A stretch of 64,000 bases of DNA from Fragum whitleyi (taxonomy: Eukaryota > Mollusca > Bivalvia > Cardiida > Cardiidae), in contig OX411552.1 in assembly GCA_948146395.1 (NCBI GenBank), positions 48,743,058 through 48,807,057 of the forward strand. The letters run 5' to 3'. Of the stretch, positions 48,012 to 61,595 are shown piece after piece. The translations under genes and the position numbers were made by a program. Under the pieces are notes generated by a model. That model had not been told where the DNA came from. It ran no database searches and saw nothing but the letters and a program-made list of their open reading frames with translations. Within the stretch, counting starts at the first letter, position 1; the number at the start of each line of letters is the position of its first letter.

Positions 48012-49079
48012 ATGGCGACAAAAGAAATAAAGATTCCAAAATTAATGTTATTAGAAAAGGAGAAGAATTTATTCGGTGAACTGAGCAAGTATCTGTTAGC
48101 ATTGGGAATGCTTTTCTATAGAGATCCGACGTCTGGAGCGAGTGATATGGAGAAGATATTGAGAGAGAGGAAGTTCATGGAATCTTTCAATCCGGTAAAG
48201 TTTTCAAACTTGCTACGATCTATTCAGATGATAGTTTCGAATAAAATGGTGAATAAGAAATCTCAGAGAGTTTTTATATCGGAGTTCATTTCATCGTGCA
48301 GAGAGGAGAAAAGAAAGCTGTATAATTGTATAGAAAAATATAGAGAGAACATCGAAAAGTTGAGAGAATGTCAAAGATCCGTATGGAAAACGAGAGCTAA
48401 AGTATACAAGTATAGCTCCATGATTGAGGCGGCTCAAAGTGCTCTAAAATATTACGCTGATGACAAGCAAGAATATAAAGCAAGAATGCACGCAATAAAT
48501 GGGTTAAAGGACGATTTGTCTGAAAGACTTCAGCGACATACCGAAAATCTCCAATCTTACGATTTAGCCTTACTGAAAGAAAATGCTACACGAAAGGAGA
48601 TCGAGAAGATATCTGCTGCTCTAAAAGATGGCATTATCGACAAAATAAATGCTAAAATCAACAAGGTAGTAGACGATGCAAGTGGTGACAACGAAAATGT
48701 CTTCTCAACTGAAATGGTCGACGAAACAATATATGACCTAATATGCCATTCTCTGGTTATGGTTGAGCCGCCATCAGATATTCTTTGCTCCAACTTTAAG
48801 AAAGAAATACAACAACCGAATTTAGAGAAGAACCTATTTAATCACGAGAACGCAAAGAAAGTTTTTCGACTCAAGAATCAGATAATCGGAAAATCAAATG
48901 ACAATGAAGAGATAAATCAGTTATTTGGAGCATTAAACAAGCCGAAGCTTGATTCTACGAACAAAAACATGATCCATGTAGAGCGGGAAGTCATTGCAGT
49001 AACACAGAATGACAAGATAACAGCGAAACCAAGAAAAGGACCATTGAATAGATTGAAGAAAAGGCTTACTGGAAAATAA
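48012..49079 (+). CDS. Array gene copy 3 (B type), unknown 355-aa helical protein
   Basis: Same protein as copy 2 at 41,832, residue for residue, with no difference found in the coding DNA by eye. Function unknown. Strong ATG context (A at -3, G at +4), no introns, basic tail, AATAAA over the stop. Such identity means very recent duplication, conversion, or an assembly artefact. Confidence 0.8.
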   Translation: MATKEIKIPKLMLLEKEKNLFGELSKYLLALGMLFYRDPTSGASDMEKILRERKFMESFNPVKFSNLLRSIQMIVSNKMVNKKSQRVFISEFISSCREEKRKLYNCIEKYRENIEKLRECQRSVWKTRAKVYKYSSMIEAAQSALKYYADDKQEYKARMHAINGLKDDLSERLQRHTENLQSYDLALLKENATRKEIEKISAALKDGIIDKINAKINKVVDDASGDNENVFSTEMVDETIYDLICHSLVMVEPPSDILCSNFKKEIQQPNLEKNLFNHENAKKVFRLKNQIIGKSNDNEEINQLFGALNKPKLDSTNKNMIHVEREVIAVTQNDKITAKPRKGPLNRLKKRLTGK

Positions 49080-52000
49080 ACCCGATCTTGTTATGTAGAA
49101 ATGTGATTTAACCATAAATAATAACGATCATATTCAAAAAGATATATTATAATGATCAAACATGATATGCTACTTCTATATTTCTTTAACCATTACCAAA
49201 GACAATGAAGTACCAGACTGGTTGAAATAAGAATATAAATGTGACCGTCACGCAAAAAGGGACCATCTGGGAAGCGCAAAAAGATCGACCCAGTCAGACT
49301 GTGCGATCTGCGCAGACTGACAAGAGTCGAAAATTCTAGCAAACAACAAATTTTCTGAATCTAGAATGATTTTTCTACATTCCTATGTAATTATTTACTA
49401 AATGCGCCTTCCTTTTGACCTATGCTGTACCAATCTCTTTTTCAAATATTTATATCACGAAGCTCCCAGATGGCCCCTTTTTGCCTGACGCGTAACAAAT
49501 ATATTGCATTAACCCTTCCCATACTATTCACAACATATTCCAGCTATACATAAATCTTCGGCAGACAGTATAGACTAAAATCAGAGTGCATAAATGTGAA
49601 GTCTGATCTTAGTCTACACTGCCTGCTTTCTATGTAGTAATCATTACGGGAAAAAACCTGAGCTAGACTGGTTAAAATGTTTCCCAAATTGTTAATTAGT
49701 TCCGGACAGAATTCAAATTCAGCAGGATAACGGTTTAAGGTAGTGGACAACTAAAAGATCCTCAACATTTCGGAACGCATGAACTTTCACAATGTTTACC
49801 GAGGTTTTCTAATGAAATCAATGGGAAACCTCGGTTTACACTGTTAAAGTTCAAGACTTTCGAAAGGTAACGGAACTATTACGGATCCTCCACCTTAAAT
49901 GCAACCTAACAGGGAGTTAAAATATCAAACCCCACTCTTACGAGACGTATAAAAGGGGGTCGTTGCAAGACTGCAGTAAGTCTCTGTACATCAAGTAGGC
50001 GCTTCCAGCAATCTTGAAATGACGTATAAGTTAGGGTAGTTTAGCAACATTTCGGAACGCAATATATTTCATGGTGTTGATCGAAGTTTCCTAATAAAAT
50101 CATTAGGAAGCATCGGTTTACGCTGTTAAAGTTCAAGACTTCCGAAATGTAACGGAACTATTACGGGTCCTCTACCTTAAATGCAACCTAACAGGGGGTT
50201 AAAATAGCAAACGCCATTCTTACGAGACGTATCAAAGGGGTCGTTGCAAGCCTGCAGTAAGTCTCTGTACATCGAGTAGACGCTTACGGCAATCTTGAAA
50301 TGACCTCTCAGTTAATTTTACCTTGTATCAATTGCTAAGTGTGAAACATTTGTAACTGCCTATAAACATATAGGCAGTTACACCATTTTCGCACTGAGCA
50401 ATCGATATATCGTAGTGAAAAATAAAAGAAAAATCGCTCGCCACGGAAAGCATTCGTTATTACAGGCTGTCTAGGGTTAAAACTTTTCTCACTCGACTGA
50501 TTTTCTTAATTTAGAATGATCATTCTACCTTTCTGTATCAAAAATGCGACCATCGATTAATCTGTACTTGAACCAATCTCGTTTTCAAACATTTGTTTTT
50601 TCGGGGCTTCCAGATCGTCCTTTTTTGTGTAACGTGTCACATATGCCGATCTTTGATGACCTTTGATGGTCAAGTCACTTTTTAGCTCACCTAAGCACAA
50701 AGTGCTTGAAATGTGAGCTATTCTGATCGTCCAATGTCCGGCGTCCGCCGTGAATCGTCTACAAATCTTTAAACATATTCTCCTCCTAAAAAGGTGGACG
50801 AATCATTGATGAAACAATCAATAAATCTATTAATCAATCAATCAATCTTACAATCTATCAATCAATCAATCTATCTATCTTTCTATCTATCATTCAAAGA
50901 AGAAACACGTTTTCCCTAGGTCTAATTTATATTTGCAATGAGACGTCGCAGCGATTTTAAGTTAACAAATGCGTTTAATGTGGAACAATCTTATATTAAT
51001 CATTATTAGATTTGTTTAATAATGTTACCTCTATTTTTGATTACATGTATTTTAATATGGATTCTTTCCGCGTCGAAATTTTCTAGTCGCCATTATTTGC
51101 TTCATTATAAGCAGCGTTACACTTTCCGTTATTTTGTAACGCGAAGAGTTATGTGGAAAAAGCGATATGTGGACTGTGACAAAAGATTAATGTCTTCCGT
51201 ACGCTCCCCTTTTCTATAATTTAAGCGTTGGTGAATAATCAAAACATCGTAACTACAGCTTGATCAAGCTGTAGTTTCGATGTTATGATCATTCGTCATA
51301 GACTTTTTTCGAAACAGGATTAATTTCTATTACGCACTAGCGTAATATGAGTAATGGTAGTTACGCCCTTGAGATATATCCGTCTAGGGATAATCTGCCT
51401 GGAGACGCTGAATTGTGGTTTACCTTTAGCTGTGAACAACAAAATTTGAGAAACAGTTCGGCGGTTTCAAGAGATGACGATCGATTCATCCGACCCAAAC
51501 CTATCTAATCACGATGGTATGCTGAAGAGCTTGTTACTATTATTATAATTATTATTATTTTTATTGTTGTTGCTCCTAAGGCATCATAAAATCCTTACCA
51601 TTTTATCGGGCTCGGCTGCGAAATTTATCCAGTTTGCCAAATACATTCCTGCGCCTTGTCCGATAAAACCTTTTCATCTCAACTCACCATCCACCAATTA
51701 CAGTAAAACGCATATTAAGCGACCACCAATTGGACCACAAAATAGTGGTCGTTAAAGAGAATGGTCGCTTAGTACACGTTTTTCTTACAAATGAGAAACA
51801 TCATCTTGATTAAATGTGTATTTAATTGCGAATTTTCTAAATTATCATATGTTATTAAAACTCAAAAGAATCGTCTGATTGAGACGATTATATTGAGTTT
51901 AAATAACATTGGGTTCATTTACCTGAATAATTTTTAGACAAACAGTATCTACTTTTTTAAAATATTTTGATTAAAAGAGGACAATATTGAAAACGGCCGC

Positions 52001-54188
52001 CTGATAAAAATGGTCGCTTAATAGACGTGGACGCTCGAGCAAGATGTACTGTATATCAAATCACGGGAAATTAAATAATTTTTTCAGCCATTCAAAAAAC
52101 GCTCGTTTAAGTTGGGTGAATTTAAAAGATGAATCATTTAAGAGATTAGGAGAGTATTTGTAAATTTTATGGAGGTGTGAAACTGAAAACCTAACTACGC
52201 TGAATGAATATACGAAATGTATTCTTAAATTAATGCGATAAGGTTTTCAGTTTCACACCTTCATCAAATCAACATACAATTTCTCGATATCTAAATATGC
52301 AATATCTTGAAGAAGCAAAACTGGAGTATTTACGCATAATAACATAGATTGTTTATGGGACCACTTTTTAGGGGGGGGGGGAGCTTTCGAAAAACCTGCG
52401 TAATCAAAATTGCTTTCATTGAGTAATGAAACAATTTTTAATCTCGTTATCAAGCCCTTATTGCCCTTTTAATACACGTGCATATGCAAGACTTTCTGCA
52501 ATCTTTTGAAGTAGAAGCGCGTTTAAATGCCGCATAATAAACATTGTCAACAGATAATAATGAAAAGGATTATCTATCGTTTCAGATTCCCATAGTCGTT
52601 TTACACTGCTAAATCACACTAATCTGTCTAAATCAAACCTAGATATCTTTAAATATTCTGAATTGATATCAACAAGATTTTTTTGCATAAAAAATCTGAA
52701 AAAACGATAATTTAATATATTTTTTTTATATCATGAGAATATAGAAACTGTTCATTTCTAGATTCTTCCTTGGTTGCACTCTTGTCTGTTTTGGCCGTGT
52801 TACATTATATAGTGAATTGGCACATTTTGACAGTCCATAGCTCCTCAAAAAAAGAAGAAAAAAGGTCATTTTTGCTATAAAATTTAGCATGTCCTAAAGA
52901 ATTTTCTTTGTTCTTAAAATCCATGTCCAGAAGATGCTTTCATAAGCGGTTCACGTTTTCACAATTTTTCTTTGCGCACAACCACCCTCGAAAGTCTCTT
53001 GGTACGAAAGAGTTTCCTTACTTTGGAACCACCACCAAAGGTCAGGCTCTCAGAAAAAATAGTTCCCACATAGATTCATTTTATATTGTGCATGAAATGT
53101 AGCAGAGGTCTAGCACTTGGTTGTACCTCATTTCAAGCACTTTACTGTTTTTTTTTTAACATTAAAATAGTGTGACAAAAGGGTGCACATCATTTTTCTA
53201 ACCGGACTATTTTACGGTACAACGACCTCGGAAGTAATTCAAGACTGGAGCGGATCTCCTCATGGTATTTTTTTAACATTCATAGATAATGCTCGCGGCC
53301 TACAGGCCACGAGCAACAAAAATTATAGGGGCGATATTGAAAGGCATTTAATAGCGAACGTATACAGGACTGAGAAATATACAAACTTATATGAATATAT
53401 TTTATCCGACTACGCATCGCTACGACACTAGCTTTATGTTATTCCATTTGAGTAATAACGACAGAAAAACTTATCCTCATAAAGTAAGAAAATGTAAGGA
53501 AACGATTTTCAAGCCTTCAACAACCATATTGAAACAATTTATTTTAGATGATTCCGCTGCGTATCGTGCATTCTGATTGGCTGAAGCATTGGTTTTATTT
53601 CTCAATGAAAATTATTTTGAGTGAGCACCTTTTTTGTAAGCTTCCGCAAAAGGTAGTCCCGTCAGAAATATGTTTCATTCCTGTCGATTCTTCACAATTT
53701 TGTTTCATAATATTAAATTATAAGATATGAAGAGAGAATTAATTGATTTCATGGAGGTATGAAACTTAAAACCTAATCATACTATTGTATGAATCCGCTT
53801 CGCGCCTTAAATAAATGCATGAACATTTCGAAAACGTTAAAAGCTGAAGAGGTTTTGTTAATATATGGAGGAATAAAAGAAAGACATAATCACACTGTAT
53901 AAATGAGCGAATTTTATTCCCACATGCATGTGATAAGGTTTTAAATTTCATACCACCCTTGAATTAAGAATTATTCTTTCATACATTATGAGTTGGCATC
54001 ACTAAAATAATTATCATTTTATAAGTAAAATAAAATTATCGACGTGCCTAATTGCGAAAACAGGCGAAAAATCCGAATGGTTTAGCCAACATCCGCTGAC
54101 GACGTCAACTTCCGACGGATGTAACGTTGTTAACGTGGAAACGACGTCATTATCAAGCTTATGCTAGAAACGATCAACACGATAAACG
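49080..54188. other. Spacer 3 (B type), no gene
   Basis: Nearly identical to spacer 2, with scattered single-base differences such as GTGAAAAAT for GTGATAAAT at about 50,416, CATTATTAG for CATTCTTAG at about 51,003 and shorter T runs. These variants are shared with spacer 5, not with spacers 1 and 2. Confidence 0.7.
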
Positions 54189-55256
54189 ATGGCGACAAAA
54201 GAAATAAAGATTCCAAAATTAATGTTATTAGAAAAGGAGAAGAATTTATTCGGTGAACTGAGCAAGTATCTGTTAGCATTGGGAATGCTTTTCTATAGAG
54301 ATCCGACGTCTGGAGCGAGTGATATGGAGAAGATATTGAGAGAGAGGAAGTTCATGGAATCTTTCAATCCGGTAAAGTTTTCAAACTTGCTACGATCTAT
54401 TCAGATGATAGTTTCGAATAAAATGGTGAATAAGAAATCTCAGAGAGTTTTTATATCGGAGTTCATTTCATCGTGCAGAGAGGAGAAAAGAAAGCTGTAT
54501 AATTGTATAGAAAAATATAGAGAGAACATCGAAAAGTTGAGAGAATGTCAAAGATCCGTATGGAAAACGAGAGCTAAAGTATACAAGTATAGCTCCATGA
54601 TTGATGCGGCTCAAAGTGCTCTAAAATATTACGCTGATGACAAGCAAGAATATAAAGCAAGAATGCACGCAATAAATGGGTTAAAGGACGATTTGTCTGA
54701 AAGACTTCAGCGACATACCGAAAATCTCCAATCTTACGATTTAGCCTTACTGAAAGAAAATGCTACACGAAAGGAGATCGAGAAGATATCTGCTGCTCTA
54801 AAAGATGGCATTATCGACAAAATAAATGCTAAAATCAACAAGGTAGTAGACGATGCAAGTGGTGACAACGAAAATGTCTTCTCAACTGAAATGGTCGACG
54901 AAACAATATATGACCTAATATGCCATTCTCTGGTTATGGTTGAGCCGCCATCAGATATTCTTTGCTCCAACTTTAAGAAAGAAATACAACAACCGAATTT
55001 AGAGAAGAACCTATTTAATCACGAGAACGCAAAGAAAGTTTTTCGACTCAAGAATCAGATAATCGGAAAATCAAATGACAATGAAGAGATAAATCAGTTA
55101 TTTGGAGCATTAAACAAGCCGAAGCTTGATTCTACGAACAAAAACATGATCCATGTAGAGCGGGAAGTCATTGCAGTAACACAGAATGACAAGATAACAG
55201 CGAAACCAAGAAAAGGACCGTTGAATAGATTGAAGAAAAGGCTTACTGGAAAATAA
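54189..55256 (+). CDS. Array gene copy 4 (B type), unknown 355-aa helical protein
   Basis: Differs from copies 2 and 3 by one residue (Asp for Glu in SSMI[E/D]AAQ, GAT for GAG) and one silent change near the end (CCG for CCA). Otherwise the same unknown, intronless, coiled-coil-like protein with a basic tail. Both differences are shared with copy 5, suggesting exchange between neighbouring copies. Confidence 0.8.
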   Translation: MATKEIKIPKLMLLEKEKNLFGELSKYLLALGMLFYRDPTSGASDMEKILRERKFMESFNPVKFSNLLRSIQMIVSNKMVNKKSQRVFISEFISSCREEKRKLYNCIEKYRENIEKLRECQRSVWKTRAKVYKYSSMIDAAQSALKYYADDKQEYKARMHAINGLKDDLSERLQRHTENLQSYDLALLKENATRKEIEKISAALKDGIIDKINAKINKVVDDASGDNENVFSTEMVDETIYDLICHSLVMVEPPSDILCSNFKKEIQQPNLEKNLFNHENAKKVFRLKNQIIGKSNDNEEINQLFGALNKPKLDSTNKNMIHVEREVIAVTQNDKITAKPRKGPLNRLKKRLTGK

Positions 55257-57640
55257 ACCCGATCTTGTTATGTAGAAATGTGATTTAACCATAAATAATA
55301 ACGATCATATTCAAAAAGATATATTATAATGATCAAACATGATATGCTACTTCTATATTTCTTTAACCATTACCAAAGACAATGAAGTACCAGACTGGTA
55401 AAAATAAGAATATAAATGTGACCGTCACGCAAAAAGGGACCATCTGGGAAGCGCAAAAAGATCGACCCAGTCAGACTGTGCGATCTGCGCAGACTGACAA
55501 GAGTCGAAAATTCTAGCAAACAACAAATTTTCTGAATCTAGAATGAATTTTCTACATTCCTATGTAATTATTTACTAAATGGGCCTTCCTGTTGACCTAT
55601 GCTGGTACCAATCTCTTTTTCAAATATTTATATCACGAAGCTCCAAGATGGCCCCTTTTTGCCTGACGCGTAACAAATATATTGCATTAACCCTTCCCAT
55701 ACTATTCACAACATATTCCAGCTATACATAAATCTTCGGCAGACAGTATAGACTAAAATCAGAGTGCATAAATGTGAAGTCTGATCTTAGTCTACACTGC
55801 CTGCTTTCTATGTAGTAATCATTACGGGAAAAAACCTGAGCTAGACTGGTTAAAATGTTTCCCAAATTGTTAATTAGTTCCGGACAGAATTCAAATTCAG
55901 CAGGATAAGGGTTTAAGGTAGTGGACCCCTAATAGATCCTCAACATTTCGGAACGCATGAACTTTCACAATGTTTACCGAGGTTTTCAAATTAAATCAAT
56001 GGGAAACCTCGGTTTACACTGTCCAAGTTCAAAACTTCCGAAACGTTACAGAACTTTTACGGGTACTCTACCTAAATACAACCTAACAGGAAGTTAAAAT
56101 ATCAAACCCCACTCTTACGAGACGTATAAAAGGGATCGTTGCAAGACTGCAGTAAGTCTATGTACATCAAGTAGGCGCTTCCAGCAATCTTGAAATGACG
56201 TATCAGTTAGGGTAGTGGACCCGAAATAGTTTCGCAACCATTCGGAACGCAATATATTTCATGGTGTTGAACGAAGTTTCCTAATAAAATCATTAGGAAA
56301 CATCGGTTTACGCTGTTAAAGTTCAAGACTTCCGAAATGTAACGGAACTTTTACGGGTACTCTACCTAAATACAACCTAACAGGGAGTTAAAATATCAAA
56401 CCCCACTCTTACGAGACGTTTCAAAGGGGGTCGTTACAAGACTGCAGTAAGTCTCTGTACATCAAGTAAGCGCTTCAAGCAATCCAGTTGAAATGACGTA
56501 TCAGTTAGGGTAGTGGACCCGAAATAGTTTAGCAACATTTCGGAACGCAATATATTTCATGGTGTTGATCGAAGTTTCCTAATAAAATCATTAGGAAACA
56601 TCGGCTTACGCTGTTAAAGTTCAAGACTTCCGAAATGTAACGGAACTATTACGGGTCCTCTACCTTAAATGCAACCTAACAGGGGGGTTAAAATAGCAAT
56701 TGCCATTCTTACGAGACGTATCAAAGGGGTCGTCGCACGCCTGCAGTAAGTCTCTGTACATCGAGTAGACGCTTACGGCAATCTTGAAATGACCTCTCAG
56801 TTAAATTTACCTTGTATCAATTGCTAAGTGTGAAACTGTTGTAACTGCCTATAAACATATAGGCAGTTAAACCATTTTCTCACTGAGCAATCGATATATC
56901 GTAGTGATGAATAAAAGAGAAATCGCTCGCCACGGAAAGCATTCGTTATTACAGGCTGTCTAGGGTTAAAACTTTTCGCACTCGACTGATTTTCTTAATT
57001 TAGAATGATCATTCTACCTTTCTGTATCAAATTCGACCATCGATTAATCTCTACTTGAACCAATCTCGTTTTTAAACATTTGTTTTTTTCGGGGCTTCCA
57101 GATCGTCCTTTTTTGTGTAACGTGTCACATTGGCCGATCTTTGATGACTTTTGATGGTCCAGTCACTTTTTAGCTCACCTAAGCACAAAGTGCTTGAAAT
57201 GTGAGCTATTCTGATCGCCCAATGACCGGCTCCTTCGTGTGTCGTCTACAAATCTTTAAACATATTCTCCTCCTTAAACGGTGGGTGAATCTTGATGAAA
57301 CAGCCAATCAATCTATCAATCAATCTATCTATCAATCTATAATCCAAAGAAGAAACACGTGTTAACTAGGTCTAATTCATATTTGAAATGAGATGTCGCA
57401 GCGGAACTTACAGTAATTTGACGTTAATTTTTGCAGGGTGAATCACTTTAAGCTAACAAATGCGTCTAATATGGAACAATCACATTTTAATCATTATTAG
57501 ATTTAAAAAATAAAGTTACTTTTATTTGTAAGTATTTTAATAGGATTATTTCCACGTCGAAATTTTCTAGTTTTTGCTTTATTTTAAGCAGCGTTACTCT
57601 TTCCTTTTTTTGCAACCCGAAGAGTTATTCGCGTAAATAA

Positions 57641-57960
57641 GTTTATCTTATAACTATACAAATATCCGTGTGATAACAACCCGTATGATATTTTTTTATG
57701 ATATCACATATTTATTTTTAGAACAATGATATAATGTGGTTGTTTTTAGAAACTTGCATTTCAGTTAGAAAGATCGACGAAAAGAAGACAAATAGAGGTT
57801 ATAAGATAAATATAATACATACTTAGTGTATTGTATTAAAATATCTAACTCGGTTGTGATAATTGACAATTGTCTCGGCAGAGCCTCGACAATTTTCAAT
57901 TCTCCCAACCTCGTTAGATATTTTTTTCCATATAATACACTAAGTATGTTTTATATATGT
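57641..57960. mobile_element. Foldback MITE, ACTTAGTGTATT family, in spacer 4
   Basis: Outer right end ATACACTAAGTATGT mirrors the internal ACATACTTAGTGTAT at 57,810; the inner arms CTAACTCGGTTGTG / CAACCTCGTTAG flank GTCTCGGCAGAGCCTCGAC. Matches 29,582-29,860 in GALNS intron 1. Only this spacer has it. Confidence 0.65.
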
Positions 57961-57978
57961 ACATGCACATAGTACGGC

Positions 57979-58310
<332 letters not shown>

Positions 58311-60521
58311 ATGATAATAAGAATAAGAAGAAGAAGAAAAAGAAGAAGAAGATATCAGTCAAGCAACCGTATTCAACCATTGCACTTGTAGCCTTTCAAT
58401 ATGTAATTGCCATCAGCGAAGGCCGAGAACTTTCTCACTTATCACACTGTCACGATCGGAAAAATTCGTTTCATCTGATCTCAATCTACATAGGCGTAAC
58501 TAGGACTTTGAATTTTATACGCACTCAGAAGGCGAACTTCAACAGTGTTAACCGAGGTTTCCAATGAATTTCATTGGTAAACCTCGGTTAACATTGTGAA
58601 AGAATATGTGGTCCAAAATGTTGCGGAACTATTACGGGTCCACTACCTTAAATAACATTGGGTTCATTTGCCTGAATAATTTTTAGACCAACGGTATCTA
58701 CTTTTTAAGATATGTTGATTAAAAGAGGGCAATATTGAAAATGACCGTTTAATAAAAATGGTCGCTTAATAGACGTGGTTGCTTGAGCAGGATTTACTGT
58801 ATATCAAATCACAGAGAATTTTTTTTTTCAGCCATTCAAAAAACGCTCGTTTATGTTGGGTGAATTTAAAAGATGAACCATTTAAGAGTTGAGGGGAGTA
58901 TTTGTTAATTTCATGGAGGTGTGAAACTAAAAACCTAACTACGCTGAATGAATATACGAGGTGGATTCTTAAATTAATGTGATTAGGGGTTCAGTTTCAT
59001 ACCTTCATCAAATGAACATATAATTTCTCGATAACTAAATATGCAATATAATGAAGCAAAACTGGAAATATTTATGCATAATATCATAGATTGTATATGG
59101 GGCTACTGTTCGTGAAAGCTAACGAAAAACCTGCGTAATCGAAATTGCTTTCATTGAGTAATGAAACAAATTTTAAACTCATTTTCAAGAACTTAGCATA
59201 TTTCCCTTTTTTAATACATGTGAAGGTGCAAGACTTTCTACAATCTTTTGAACTAGTAGTGCGTTTAAATACCGCACAATAAACATTGTCAACACATATT
59301 AGGTTACACTCCTGTCTGTTTTTGTCGTGTTAAATGATATAGTAAATTGACATATTTTGACATTTTAGCTCCTCAAAAAAGTCGCGTGGGCTATGAAAAT
59401 TTACAATTCTTTGTTCTTGAAAACTATGTCCAGAAAATGCGTTCATGAACGGTTCATTTTCTCACAACGTTTCATGGCGCACAACCACCCTCGAAATTCT
59501 CATGGTACAAAAGAGACTCCTTACTTGAAACCACCATCAAAGGTCAGGCTCTCGGAAAAAATAGTTCCCACTTAGATTCAGTTAAAACTATGCACGAAAT
59601 GTAGCAGAGGTCTGACACTTGGCTGAACCTATTTCAAGCACTTTACTGTTATTGAAACATTTAAAACAATGTGGCAAAAGGAGCACACCATTTTTTCTTA
59701 CCGGACTATTTTAGGGTACAACGACCTCGGAAGTAATTCAAGACAGGAGCGGATCTCCTCATGGTATTTTTTAAACGTTCATAGATAATGCTCGCTGCCT
59801 AAGAAAATGTAAGGAAACGATTTTCAAACCTTCAACGGCGTACATCAGTCCAAATAAACAACCATATTGAAACAATCTATTTTAGATAATTCCACTGCGT
59901 ATCGTGCATTCTGATTGGCCGAAACATTGATTTTATTTCTCAATGAAAATGATTTTGAGTGAGCACCCTTTTTTGTAAGCTTCTGCAAAAGGTAGTCCCG
60001 TCTAAAATATGTTTCATTCCTGTCGATTCTTCACAATTTTGCTTCATAATATTAAATTATAAGATATGAAGAGAGAATTAATTGATTTCACGGAGGTATG
60101 AAACTTAAAACCTAATCATACTTTTGTATGAATCCGCTTCACGCATTAAATAAATGCATGAACATTTCGAAAACGTTAAAAGCTGAAGAGGTTTTGTTAA
60201 TATATGGAGGTATAAAAGAAAGACATAATCACATTGTATAAATGAGCGAATTTTATCATGCATGTGATTAGGGTTTTAAATATCATACCACCCTTGAATT
60301 AAGAATTATTCTTTCATACATTATGAGTTGGCATCACTAAAATAAATATCATTTTATAAGTAAAATAAAATTATCGACGCGCCTCTTTGCGAAAACAGGC
60401 GAAAAATCCGAATGGTTTGGCAAATCCGCTGACGACGTCAACTTCCGGCGGATGTAACGTTGTTAACGTGGAAACGACGTCATTATCAAGCTTATGCTAG
60501 AAACGATCAACACGATAAACG

Positions 60522-61595
60522 ATGGCGACAAAAGAAATAAAGATTCCAAAGTTAATGTTATTAGAAAAAGAGAAGAATTTATTCGGTGACCTGAGCAAGT
60601 ATCTGTTAGCATTGGGAATGCTTTTCTATAGAGATCCGACGTCTAGAGCGAGTGATATGGAGAAGATATTGAGAGAGAGGAAGTTCATGGAATCTATCAA
60701 TCCGGTAAAGTTTTCAAACTTGCTACGATCTATTCAGATGATAGTTTCGAATAAAATGGTGAATAAGAAATCTCAGAGAGTTTTTATATCGGAGTTTATT
60801 TCATTATGCAGAGAGGAGAAAAGAAAGCTGTATAATTGTATAGAAAAATATAGAGAGAACATCGAAAAGTTGAGAGAATGTCAAAGATCCGTATGGAAAA
60901 CGAGAGCTAAAGTATACAAGTATAGCTCCATGATTGATGCGGCTCAAAGTGCTCTAAAATATTACGATGATGACAAGCAAGAATATAAAGCAAGAATGCA
61001 CGCAATAAATGGGTTAAAGGACGATTTGTCTGAAAGACTTCAGCGACATACCGAAAATCTCCAATCTTACGATTTAGCCTTACTGAAAGAAAATGCTACA
61101 CGAAAGGAGATCGAGAAGATATCTGCTGCTCTAAAAGATGGCATTATCGACAAAATAAATGCTAAAATCAACAAAGTAGTAGACGATGCAAGTGGTGACA
61201 ACGAAAATGTCTTCTCAACTGAAATGGTCGGCGAAACAATATATGACCTAATATGCCATTCTCTGGTTATGGTTGAGCCGCCATCAGATATTCTTTGCTC
61301 CAGTTTTAAGAAAGAAATACAACAACAGAATTTAGAGAAGAACCTATTTAATCACGAGAACGCAAAGAAAGTTTCTCGACTCAAGAATCAGATAATCGGA
61401 AAATCAAATACAAATGACAATGATGAGATAAATCAGTTATTTCGAGCATTAAACAAGCCGAAGCTTGATTCTACGAACAAAAACATGATCCATGTAGAGC
61501 GGGAAGTCATTGCAGTAACACAGAATGACAAGATAACAGCGAAACCAAGAAAAGGACCGTTGAATAGATTGAAGAAAAGGCTTACTGGAAAATAA
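60522..61595 (+). CDS. Array gene copy 5 (A type), unknown 357-aa helical protein
   Basis: Same protein family with the A-type two-residue insertion (KSNTNDND, against KSNDNE in B copies). By hand count it differs from copy 2 by 12 amino-acid replacements and about 5 silent changes. Replacements include G-to-R at PTS[G/R]AS, S-to-L in EFIS[S/L]C, A-to-D in KYY[A/D]DD and P-to-Q in IQQ[P/Q]N. The reading frame, coiled-coil region and basic tail are intact. Function unknown. Confidence 0.8.
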   Translation: MATKEIKIPKLMLLEKEKNLFGDLSKYLLALGMLFYRDPTSRASDMEKILRERKFMESINPVKFSNLLRSIQMIVSNKMVNKKSQRVFISEFISLCREEKRKLYNCIEKYRENIEKLRECQRSVWKTRAKVYKYSSMIDAAQSALKYYDDDKQEYKARMHAINGLKDDLSERLQRHTENLQSYDLALLKENATRKEIEKISAALKDGIIDKINAKINKVVDDASGDNENVFSTEMVGETIYDLICHSLVMVEPPSDILCSSFKKEIQQQNLEKNLFNHENAKKVSRLKNQIIGKSNTNDNDEINQLFRALNKPKLDSTNKNMIHVEREVIAVTQNDKITAKPRKGPLNRLKKRLTGK

